A stretch of DNA of 5,634 nucleotides from Firmicutes bacterium AF25-13AC (GTDB taxonomy: Bacteria > Bacillota > Clostridia > Lachnospirales > Lachnospiraceae), in NCBI GenBank assembly GCA_003478935.1, contig QUFP01000081.1, positions 1 through 5,634 on the forward strand. The letters run 5' to 3'. Below are positions 1 to 5,353 of this stretch, one piece after another. How positions within the stretch are numbered: position 1 is the stretch's first letter; each line of letters begins with the position of its first letter. The translations under genes were made by a program, and so were the position numbers. Under the pieces are notes generated by a model. It did not search any database. It was not told the DNA's origin and saw nothing but the letters and a program-made list of their open reading frames with translations.

Positions 1-140
1 GGATTCGTGGTTCACACAACCAGTTCCGAAAGGCTGGTAATCCTTACGCTGTCACGGTCCCTGATCATGGCAGTCGCGATATTACTATTGGTGTTATAAA
101 AGATCTTGAGAAAAAGACAGGTCTATCTCTCCGGAGGTAG
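1..140 (+). CDS. hicA: HicA-type toxin (mRNA interferase), C-terminal part
   Basis: The reading frame begins outside the window. The first complete codon is at 3, and 45 residues are visible before TAG at 138-140. They read IRGSHNQFRKAGNPY, then VTVPDHGSRDITIGVIKDL and a basic end LSLRR. The G-S-H near the start is the HicA signature with the catalytic histidine, and VTVPxH followed by a short helix is the normal HicA C-terminus. HicA toxins are small double-stranded-RNA-binding-fold ribonucleases that cleave mRNA and are blocked by HicB. No antitoxin follows it here, so its partner, if any, lies upstream outside the window. It is divergent in orientation from the HicB-like gene at 4970-5353 and is unlikely to be its mate. 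Family call is strong from motifs; activity is inferred. Confidence 0.88.
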   Translation, partial: IRGSHNQFRKAGNPYAVTVPDHGSRDITIGVIKDLEKKTGLSLRR

Positions 141-153
141 GCCTGTTCTTTTA
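117..153 (+). terminator. Intrinsic terminator over the hicA stop codon
   Basis: A 9-bp stem, ACAGGTCTA (117-125) with TAGGCCTGT (138-146) containing one G-T pair, encloses a 12-base loop and is followed by TCTTTTATT. The right arm contains the hicA stop codon, so the hairpin forms as translation ends. Confidence 0.8.
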
Positions 154-206
154 TTAGCTGTAACCATTTTATAGGTCAGCTCGTATTACATAAGAATATA
201 AACATG

Positions 207-240
207 AAAAAGCCCTGCCAGATGGCAGGGTTTACTTTTT
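207..240. terminator. Bidirectional intrinsic terminator
   Basis: CCCTGCC (213-219), loop AGAT, GGCAGGG (224-230) is a perfect 7-bp GC-rich stem. It has a T-rich tail TTTACTTTTT on the + strand and, read on the - strand, GGGCTTTTTC. It can back up the hicA terminator on the + strand and end the leftward transcript of the small gene at 307-411. Confidence 0.85.
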
Positions 241-306
241 AAAACTTTATCAAGTCTATATTTCCACGATGCACTTGTTTATGACACTTCTGACACAATG
301 TTACTA

Positions 307-411
307 TTATGAATTGCTTTCTCCTTCCTTCTTTTCATTTCTGTCTTTCCAGATCTCTGCTACAACACTAACCAATGCCTCACCGATTACTACAATTGTA
401 TCTCTTTTCAT
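307..411 (-). CDS. Possible 34-residue small protein
   Basis: I do not recognise this protein. It starts MKRDTIVVIGEALVSVV and ends in a charged tail WKDRNEKKEGESNS. The hydrophobic stretch (residues 5-18) followed by a polar tail could be a short amphipathic or membrane-touching helix. The evidence for a real gene is its setting. The ATG at 411 has a strong Shine-Dalgarno AAAGGTGG (419-426) with 7 bases of spacing. A near-consensus promoter lies about 80 bases upstream at 494-522, and a terminator lies downstream at 207-240. The frame stays open up to a TTG at 522, giving 71 residues, but that TTG is part of the promoter's -35 box, so the short form is preferred. It is transcribed in the same direction as the CRISPR array but separated from it by a terminator. 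Confidence 0.5.
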   Translation of the reverse strand: MKRDTIVVIGEALVSVVAEIWKDRNEKKEGESNS

Positions 412-493
412 AGTCTTTCCACCTTTCAGTTTGGGATTCCACTCAGGCAACTGCCACAAGGAAGTATCAATAGGTTTTATCTTTACAATACTT

Positions 494-522
494 ATTGTAA
501 TACGTATTAAATGTTTTGTCAA
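494..522 (-). promoter_or_regulatory. Near-consensus sigma-A promoter with UP-like A tract and palindromes
   Basis: On the - strand TTGACA (522-517), a 17-base spacer and TACAAT (499-494) make a perfect -35 and a 5/6 -10. Immediately upstream is an A-tract-rich stretch (about 525-549) resembling an UP element. Two symmetric elements overlap the promoter. TAATACGTATTA (498-509) is a perfect 12-bp palindrome between the boxes, and ACAATA-CT-TATTGT (485-498) spans the -10 and the likely start site. They may be operators. The promoter would drive the 34-residue ORF at 307-411. Confidence 0.75.
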
Positions 523-543
523 CGCCTTTTTTTATTTTTTTTC

Positions 544-576
544 AAAAAAATTCCATACATGATATATGCATGGAAT
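544..576 (-). terminator. Intrinsic terminator at the end of the CRISPR array
   Basis: Read on the - strand, ATTCCATGCA (576-567) and TGTATGGAAT (559-550) form a 10-bp stem with one G-T pair and a 7-base loop, followed by six T residues (549-544). It sits 3 bases beyond the last, degenerate repeat, which is where a leftward pre-crRNA should end. The stem is GC-poor but the T tract is strong. Confidence 0.75.
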
Positions 577-579
577 CAC

Positions 580-616
580 ATGTTATTGCCCTACCGGGCT
601 GTTACCTCATTTCTAC
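580..616 (-). repeat. Degenerate terminal CRISPR repeat
   Basis: Aligned to the consensus, five of 37 positions differ. In - strand terms the handle ATTGACAC becomes AATAACAT and the loop GAGA becomes GGTA. The GCCC/GGGC stem and the whole leading half are unchanged. Decay of the leader-distal repeat is usual in CRISPR arrays and marks the trailer end. Confidence 0.9.
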
Positions 617-845
617 AGTTAACAAATCAGAGTTAATCGGTATCCTATACTGGCTGTGTCAATGCCCTCTCGGGCTGTTACCTCATTTCTACTTTGCTGT
701 ATATTTTTTACATTTACAGCTACCGGAGAAAAAGTGTCAATGCCCTCTCGGGCTGTTACCTCATTTCTACTCAGATAACTTCTGGGTAGCTCTGGATGAG
801 CTTGTGGCGTGTCAATGCCCTCTCGGGCTGTTACCTCATTTCTAC
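580..845 (-). CRISPR. CRISPR array: four 37-nt repeats, three spacers
   Basis: Perfect repeats lie at 656-692, 734-770 and 809-845, and a degenerate one at 580-616. Spacers are 617-655 (39 nt), 693-733 (41 nt) and 771-808 (38 nt). In the - strand sense the repeat starts GTAGAAATGAGG, carries a hairpin GCCC-GAGA-GGGC (4-bp stem, GNRA loop) and ends ATTGACAC. An 8-nt tail after a hairpin matches the 5' handle left by Cas6-type cleavage, and ATTGACAC is one base from the common ATTGAAAC. The orientation is therefore leftward, the same as the cas genes. The degenerate repeat at the far end agrees with this: it has 5 mismatches, all in the hairpin-loop/handle half, with the stem kept. A type III assignment fits the linked RT, but the repeat core also resembles what I remember of some clostridial Cas13a (VI-A) repeats, so the type is open. 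No effector is visible. Confidence 0.97.
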
Positions 846-1025
846 AGTACCCCTTCAAAAACCTAGGTTTTATGCGGTTTCAAGAGGCTGTTTTTGCAGG
901 TATTTATCAGAATATTCTGACAACAGCTGTTTTTCGTGCATGTTAACAATTTGGACATATTTTATGAGATATACTTACCCTTGACACTGTATTAAGTATA
1001 GCACCAAATGCAGCTGCTGTCATCC
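846..1025 (-). promoter_or_regulatory. CRISPR leader with promoter and two palindromes
   Basis: This gene-free, AT-rich stretch lies between the leader-proximal repeat (809-845) and the primase remnant. On the - strand ATGACA (1023-1018), a 17-base spacer and TATACT (1000-995) preceded by TGC form a good extended -10 promoter, placing the start near 988, about 140 bases before the first repeat. Two perfect 14-bp palindromes lie between promoter and array: TCAGAATATTCTGA (907-920) and AAAACCTAGGTTTT (858-871). The second is only 12 bases from the repeat, where integration of new spacers would take place. The rest of the gap, 1026-1158, shows no gene. It has only a weak hairpin near 1101-1125 without a T tract. 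Confidence 0.65.
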
Positions 1026-1158
1026 TATTTTTAATAATTTTCAAAAGTCTTTTATTACTCTTCTCATGACACCCATTCACTTCATCATTCTAAGCTGTCA
1101 AATCTTCATGCAATCATGAAATTTCTCCAGATCTAGCATGACTCGTAAACTGTAACTT

Positions 1159-2211
1159 TCAAATTTCAATTACCCACTCATAGTTCTCTCCCTTTTTTCT
1201 TCTTACAAGCATTCCCATGCTGACCTCCATACAGTCAATTCTTGCATTATCAAAAATTACGTGCAATTCTTTCTCAATCTTTTCAATAGATTTATCAATT
1301 CCCTTTTTCTGGCGTCGGAACTCAACTATCTTTTCTGCCAATTCCTGCACTTGTGCATGAATATTCAATTCCTGATACACAGCCTGCTTTTTCTCCTCCG
1401 AAACATGTCGGCTAACTGGCAATGTAATATCACTGCTTTCCTCAGAATTTTTCTTAATTGCATGGAGAACCGGAGACGGATAACAGTTTTTTGTCCGTTT
1501 AAACATGCAATTACAGCCATATTCTGCTGTGACTGATTTATATTGCTCCCGTAATTTAACGCAACTGATTGGGCGTGATAAAAGCTTCTTAATAAATTTA
1601 TCGGTTGTAAAATATTGATAATTCAGCGTAAACGACATTACAGTATGAACAAACTCACGTCCATCTTCACCCATGTGTCCAAAAACATACAAAACAGACA
1701 GACGTTCTCCATGTGACAAATACCCAGTTGATACAGCCTTGTTAACAAGATATGCCATCAATGAGCAACCTTGTAATACAAGCCGTATATTTTCTGGAAC
1801 AGTGCCAAGCTTTTTATAATCTACTTCATGTACTGTAGCTCTACTACTTTGGTTATTTCCTCCACTATACACTTGCTGCGGTTCTTTTTCATTCAAGTTT
1901 ACTGCAATAATTTTCTTTACTGTTATCATATTGCATTTTACAATACGCTCCATAAATACATTTAAGTCACTTGTTGGAGCCATAGCTTCATTACAAAAAT
2001 AGCTTCTTTTTTTCCCAATTGGATGAATACCATATGGAAGTTTTAGTACCTGCCCAGGATTCTGTCCTTTTCTTCTGATTTTCTATGGAAAGATCTCTAC
2101 TGTAAGACTAACTGTCTTCTTGTCTTTATCAGAATCTATAATTTTCTTTGCTTTTGCTGCTAGGATCTCTCCCAGTGAGTACAAATACCTCACTGGGATC
2201 CATTCATCTAC
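1159..2211 (-). pseudogene. CRISPR-associated primase-polymerase remnant: AEP C-terminal end plus PriL-like Cys domain
   Basis: One frame runs from about 2211 to the stop at 1159, broken by TAG at 2085-2083. Before the TAG it reads VDEWIPVRYLYSLGEILAAK and, further on, TVEIFP. After it comes GQVLKLPYGIHPIGKKRSYF. These match the last part of an archaeo-eukaryotic primase (AEP) domain, where VEIFP carries the motif III region and LPxGIHP is typical. The upstream motifs I (DxD) and II (SxH) are absent, so polymerase activity should be lost. An intact piece of 274 codons follows, with its first ATG at 1983 and no good ribosome site. Its QGC (C73), PISC (C141) and YGCNC (C157, C159) resemble the cysteine-rich, iron-sulfur-type domain of primase large subunits. 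A coiled-coil-like stretch (about 200-245) and a WVIEI end follow. Such primases accompany CRISPR adaptation genes, which fits its place behind the RT. The 274-codon piece might still be translated. Confidence 0.82.
2163..2201. repeat. Inverted repeat at the RT/primase junction
   Basis: CCCAGTGAG (2171-2179) and CTCACTGGG (2189-2197) are a perfect 9-bp inverted repeat around a 9-base loop, with GGAT/ATCC outside a 4-base bulge. It lies just after the RT stop, in the primase frame (WIPVRYLYSLGEI). No T tract follows on either strand, so it is not a normal terminator. Confidence 0.6.
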
Positions 2212-3613
2212 TTTCTGAAGAAAACATTGGCATTTCATCTTCCAGATCCGATAGCCGCGTAATTTTATCTACAATTTTTTCCGCCTGGCTATATCTTCCT
2301 GCATCAGCATAAAGCTGCATTAACTCGCTCCAATTTTCCTGAGTTTCGGTTTGAAATAATTGTGAAAAAGACTCCAGTATCTCTCTCTTGATATTCAAAT
2401 CTAGTTCATTATCAAGATCTTTTTGTGGCTCATCTATTTGAAAATATTGCTCATACTCTAACAGGATCAAATCACTCCAACCATTTTCCTGCCACACATT
2501 GATTAAATATTCTGCAATGTCCTTATGAAAATTTTTAAATTCTCTGCGACTTTGTGAAAATTCTTTCAATTGTATCTTATGGCGAAGCATATACACTACA
2601 ACAACAAATTCACAAATTCCTTGAATCTTTTCTTTCTTATTATAATATTGCTCCCAGCCATTCAAGATTTGTGCGCCTCTTTTCAAACGTTCTTCCAAAC
2701 TTAATTGTGGTTGCGTTAACCATACTTCCTCAAGACTTTGATCTAGCCTTTGCAGCGCTGCCTGCGGAGCTGTCTTTCCATTTTTGTCAAAAGTATAGCC
2801 TAAAAATTCAATTTTCTGCTCCAATGGGCAAAGTAACGTTTTTTCGTCCTTTAACATTAATCCATATGGTTCCAGCAATATTTTGATCTTTGTGATAAGA
2901 TTCTGAAGTTGATCACGACTCCTTCCCATTATTAATATATCATCTGAATATCGAATATAAAACACTGGTTCTCTTTCAATCATATGATCGAAATCGTCTA
3001 AATAAATATTTGACAGCACTGGTGAAATTGACGACCCCTGATAAATTCCAAGTGTCTTTGCTTCCAATTGTCCACTCTTACCAAGTACTGGAGCCTTCAG
3101 CTCCATTTCAATCAATTCTATTACTTCATCTTCTTTTATAATCCGCCTCAGTTTTCGTTTTAATACCGATATCTGAATTCGATCAAAAAAAGATTCGATG
3201 TCTGTTTTGGCAGCCCACGTATATTGTCCCGAAAGAATCTCTTTCTCAATCTTCTCGGCTGCTATCATGGCAGACCGATTACTACGATACGCGTATACGC
3301 AATTTGAAAATCTCGGTTCATAGATTTTATGCAGCTCTTGTGCAATTGATGTCTGAACGACTTTATCTCGCATTGTATATAGGCTGACCTCTCGCACCTT
3401 TTCTCCCTTTTCAAGGTATACCAAACGAACAGGCTGAACCTTGTACTCATGGTTGTATAGCTCCACGTTTAACTGCTTCAATTCCATACGACTGTTTGCA
3501 TCAAACTGTGCGCAGCTGATCTGGTCTGTTCCTGCTGCTGGATTATTGCCCTTCACCTTTTCCCAGGACTGGTTCAGCTTTTGCAAATCAATTATCTTAC
3601 TGTAAAGTCCCAT
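2204..3613 (-). CDS. CRISPR-associated reverse transcriptase (group II intron-like), intact
   Basis: This 469-residue protein carries a complete RT core. It has NPAAGTD near residue 24, motif A KTDIESFFD with D138, motif B QGSSISPVLSNIYL (192-205), motif C YSDD (222-225) and FLGYTF (270-275). A thumb-like NGWEQYYN is at 318-325. D138, D224 and D225 are the expected metal-binding triad. Residues 345-469 are an extra helical region whose end (YADAGRYSQAEKIVDKI) looks TPR-like. In RT-linked CRISPR systems such enzymes help Cas1-Cas2 take spacers from RNA. The ATG at 3613 is the first after an in-frame TGA and lies 19 bases past the cas2 remnant, with a weak ribosome site, so translation probably depends on coupling. 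It is a stand-alone RT, not fused to Cas1. The primase remnant begins at its 3' end in the +1 frame, so it may once have been the N-terminal half of an RT-AEP fusion. It is the only unbroken gene of the adaptation set. Confidence 0.94.
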   Translation of the reverse strand: MGLYSKIIDLQKLNQSWEKVKGNNPAAGTDQISCAQFDANSRMELKQLNVELYNHEYKVQPVRLVYLEKGEKVREVSLYTMRDKVVQTSIAQELHKIYEPRFSNCVYAYRSNRSAMIAAEKIEKEILSGQYTWAAKTDIESFFDRIQISVLKRKLRRIIKEDEVIELIEMELKAPVLGKSGQLEAKTLGIYQGSSISPVLSNIYLDDFDHMIEREPVFYIRYSDDILIMGRSRDQLQNLITKIKILLEPYGLMLKDEKTLLCPLEQKIEFLGYTFDKNGKTAPQAALQRLDQSLEEVWLTQPQLSLEERLKRGAQILNGWEQYYNKKEKIQGICEFVVVVYMLRHKIQLKEFSQSRREFKNFHKDIAEYLINVWQENGWSDLILLEYEQYFQIDEPQKDLDNELDLNIKREILESFSQLFQTETQENWSELMQLYADAGRYSQAEKIVDKITRLSDLEDEMPMFSSESR

Positions 3614-3632
3614 TTTTCACGCTCTTTTTTTG

Positions 3633-3916
3633 TTATATTACAACTATATCATCTAAATCATCCTCATGTATACATGATGGATTACCAAGAACTACTATTT
3701 TCTGCATTTTTTCCTTTGCAATCTGATATATCCGAATATTTCCATCCTTCATCCTTCTGACAAATCAGATAGCCTTGCATACAACTCTTCAAACTGTTTT
3801 CTCTTGATTTCGCATTCAAAAACGCTATATTGAACTCGTCGCCCATAATCACACAATATTTCAGCTGCTTTTCTTCTTTTTTTATTGGAAGTAATGTCAT
3901 AACATATCAAATACAT
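3633..3916 (-). pseudogene. cas2: cas2, split by a one-base frameshift
   Basis: Cas2 is the small structural partner of Cas1 in the spacer-integration complex. From the ATG at 3916, which overlaps the end of the cas1 frame by 10 bases, the sequence reads MYLICYDITSNKKRRKAA and then YGRRVQYSVFEC. These are the ferredoxin-like fold, the conserved Asp (D7) and the arginine-rich strand of Cas2. After 55 codons it stops at TGA (3751-3749). The remainder of Cas2, GNIRIYQIAKEKMQKIVVLG and further to DDIVVI, continues in the -1 frame to TAA at 3635-3633. The joined length, about 94 residues, is normal for Cas2. The break is an ATGA overlap (3752-3749): the downstream half can start at that ATG (39 residues) with AGAAGG directly before it. 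A one-base deletion is the simplest cause; a split protein, programmed slippage or a sequencing error cannot be excluded. Confidence 0.92.
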
Positions 3917-4350
3917 TCTGTTTGTTCACCTGCTCCTTTCCATTCAAAGGGCTGATATGTCTTTTGCTCTCTTACCGCCTGTTTTAATATGTCAGCTTGC
4001 TGTCGTATAACATCTCTAAAATTCTGTGGCATATCCTGACTAATCGGAGCCTGCATCCATTTTTCATAGGCGCTGCAAAATTGTTTGAAAGCCTCTGCCC
4101 TTAAGCGAACACACCCTTCCTCTATATCAAAAAGATATCGACCAGACCCTGAGAAAAAACTGATATCCACCCCCGCCTGAAGAACTGCATGCAATGCCTG
4201 TGTTGTAATCTGGACATTTCCAATCAACGAAACTCCTGTCACGTGAATTAATCGCAATTCTGTCAATAAATTTCCATCTTTCTCAATCACTAACCGATTG
4301 CCATGTTTTTTTATACATGCACCTTACTCTTTCACATAAACAACGGCCAT
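3907..4350 (-). pseudogene. cas1: cas1 with nonsense codon and loss of the catalytic middle
   Basis: Cas1 is the integrase that inserts spacers at the leader end of the array. From the ATG at 4350 the frame reads MAVVYVKE, then TAA (4326-4324), then GACIKKHGNRLVIEKDG, GNVQITTQAL and FFSGSGRYLF, which is the Cas1 N-terminal beta domain. CAA (Gln) to TAA is the likely lesion. Straight after GRYLF the frame jumps to VRLRAEAFKQFCSAYEKWM, FRDVIRQQADILKQAVREQ and YQPFEWK, which are the C-terminal helices and end of Cas1. About 180 residues are missing compared with the usual roughly 330, in frame, at about codons 74-79 (near nucleotide 4115-4130). The catalytic Glu, His and Asp lie in the missing part. 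A 127-residue product from GTG at 4290 is possible but could not integrate DNA. The start overlaps the upstream zinc-ribbon gene by 68 bases, and the end overlaps cas2 by 10. Confidence 0.9.
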
Positions 4351-4948
4351 TGATACTGCATAAAAAAAGACAGTTCCACCGTTGGAATCTGTCTTCGTTC
4401 AAATACTTGTATAAGTTTTTTTCACGATCTGCTAACTGATTTTCTAATACCTGATTTTTATACAACATGCTTAGTTTAGGCTTTTCTTGTTCGAATCGTT
4501 TGATACATTGATAAAAATATTGATGAGAAATCCAATTTTCCTTTTCTGCCATTACAATTGCCTGCCCTGAAATCCTATAGCTAACAATTTTTGCTATACT
4601 TCTAATTGCATACACTGAAAATGGAATCATCTCTTTTACAAGAATCGCATGCGTGTGCTTACATATTTTACACTTAAAGCGCAATATTTGCATTCGACAC
4701 GGTTTCCATCCACACTCAATCAATTTAAGTGCATACGCTTTATTTCCTTCGCTCAAATCATCATTCAATGCATCACTGCCTTTATTAATCACTTCTTCAC
4801 TTTCATTAACTAACAAATATCTTGAATATATTCCATGGCGCTGCCATTTTCCAACAGCTTTACACGAAGGGCAGGTATATGGCCAACTTCCATAATTTGA
4901 CAAAATCTTATTATAACTGTCTGCATCATATAAAAAATCAATGATCAT
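4283..4948 (-). CDS. Zinc-ribbon and HTH protein, DUF6431-like
   Basis: This 221-residue protein has two CxxC pairs that fit one zinc ribbon: CPSC (C26, C29) followed by HGIYSRYLL, and CKIC (C93, C96) in RFKCKICKHTHAIL followed by IPFSVYAI. That layout matches what I know as DUF6431, found in Bacillota and often near transposase-like genes. A helix-turn-helix-like part follows (SGQAIVMAEKENWISHQYFY, about 127-146). No catalytic motif is seen, so DNA or nucleic acid binding is an inference. I prefer the ATG at 4948 because AAGGGG lies 6 bases before it; an in-frame ATG at 4963 has a weaker site. The last 23 or so codons overlap cas1 out of frame by 68 bases. A run of seven T residues at 4362-4368 may have caused a frameshift there; the other frame would end near 4332. 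It follows the HicB-like gene by 21 bases and leads into cas1. Confidence 0.7.
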   Translation of the reverse strand: MIIDFLYDADSYNKILSNYGSWPYTCPSCKAVGKWQRHGIYSRYLLVNESEEVINKGSDALNDDLSEGNKAYALKLIECGWKPCRMQILRFKCKICKHTHAILVKEMIPFSVYAIRSIAKIVSYRISGQAIVMAEKENWISHQYFYQCIKRFEQEKPKLSMLYKNQVLENQLADREKNLYKYLNEDRFQRWNCLFLCSINGRCLCERVRCMYKKTWQSVSD

Positions 4949-4969
4949 ATCTGTCCCCTTCATGCTTCT

Positions 4970-5353
4970 TTAGCTTTTTATACCAAGCTCCATTTTTATT
5001 CCCTTTACCAACGCCGCTGAATAATTCACCTTATTTTCTTTTGCCAGAATATCAAGCCACTGTGGAATTGTGACATTCTTTTTTACATATATTTCTTTTG
5101 TTGCATTTCTGAAATATGGAAGCCAAATATGAATATAAATCACATCCTGTTTGTCTATTGTTGGTTTTGGAAGTTCAACGTTTCTACTCTCATAGTCAAG
5201 TATTGTCAATGCCAGACTATCCTGTGCAGATCGAATTAACTCATCCATCGTCTCTTCCTCAATTAATGTAATTTCTGGAAAATCCAAAAATTTTAATTGA
5301 AGAAGTCCATTTTCCTCCTTCACTCTCGCTGGATATACAAAATTTTCTTTCAT
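4970..5353 (-). CDS. hicB: HicB-type antitoxin, orphan
   Basis: This 127-residue protein has the HicB layout. A partly degraded RNase-H-like fold (residues 5-65, YPARVKEENGLLQLKFLDFP, then TMDELIRSAQDSLALTILDY and ELPKPT) is followed by a C-terminal ribbon-helix-helix-like segment, VTIPQWLDILAKENKVNYSA (94-113), ending in MELGIKS. HicB antitoxins bind and block HicA and repress their own promoter through this C-terminal domain. The ATG at 5353 is chosen because AGAGGTGA precedes it by about 4 bases. A longer in-frame reading from 5401 lacks a ribosome site. No HicA lies beside it: upstream are two small unrelated ORFs and downstream is the zinc-ribbon gene. It may be an orphan antitoxin or act as a stand-alone regulator. 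Its ATG overlaps the stop of the 36-residue ORF (ATGA), a sign of translational coupling. Confidence 0.85.
   Translation of the reverse strand: MKENFVYPARVKEENGLLQLKFLDFPEITLIEEETMDELIRSAQDSLALTILDYESRNVELPKPTIDKQDVIYIHIWLPYFRNATKEIYVKKNVTIPQWLDILAKENKVNYSAALVKGIKMELGIKS

Noticed and set aside
307..522. 71-codon - strand reading of the small gene
   Set aside because: Its TTG start is part of the -35 box at 517-522 and has no ribosome site. The ATG at 411 has a strong one.
580..845. ATTTCTAC on the + strand of the repeats, recalling Cas12a repeats
   Set aside because: The Cas12a repeat has ATTTCTAC followed by a short loop and GTAGAT. Here the repeat ends at CTAC with no such hairpin, and the real hairpin is GCCC-GAGA-GGGC.
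516..866. 116-codon + strand frame across the CRISPR repeats, and a 79-codon - strand frame at 619-858
   Set aside because: Both translate the repeats three times over (CQCPLGLLPHFY and RNEVTAREGIDT). They are array artefacts, not genes.
981..1003. TTGACA on the + strand in the leader
   Set aside because: No -10 box at a usual spacing, and no + strand gene follows.
1101..1125. Hairpin TTCATG-ATTG-CATGAA after the primase remnant
   Set aside because: Short AT-rich stem with no T tract; not a convincing terminator.
1261..4895. Frames of 61-110 codons on both strands inside the RT, primase and zinc-ribbon genes
   Set aside because: No ribosome sites or protein-family features; shadows of the genes described.
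1..5353. hicA at the left and hicB at the right as one toxin-antitoxin pair
   Set aside because: They are on opposite strands and about 5 kb apart with a CRISPR locus between. HicA and HicB pairs are adjacent and co-directional.
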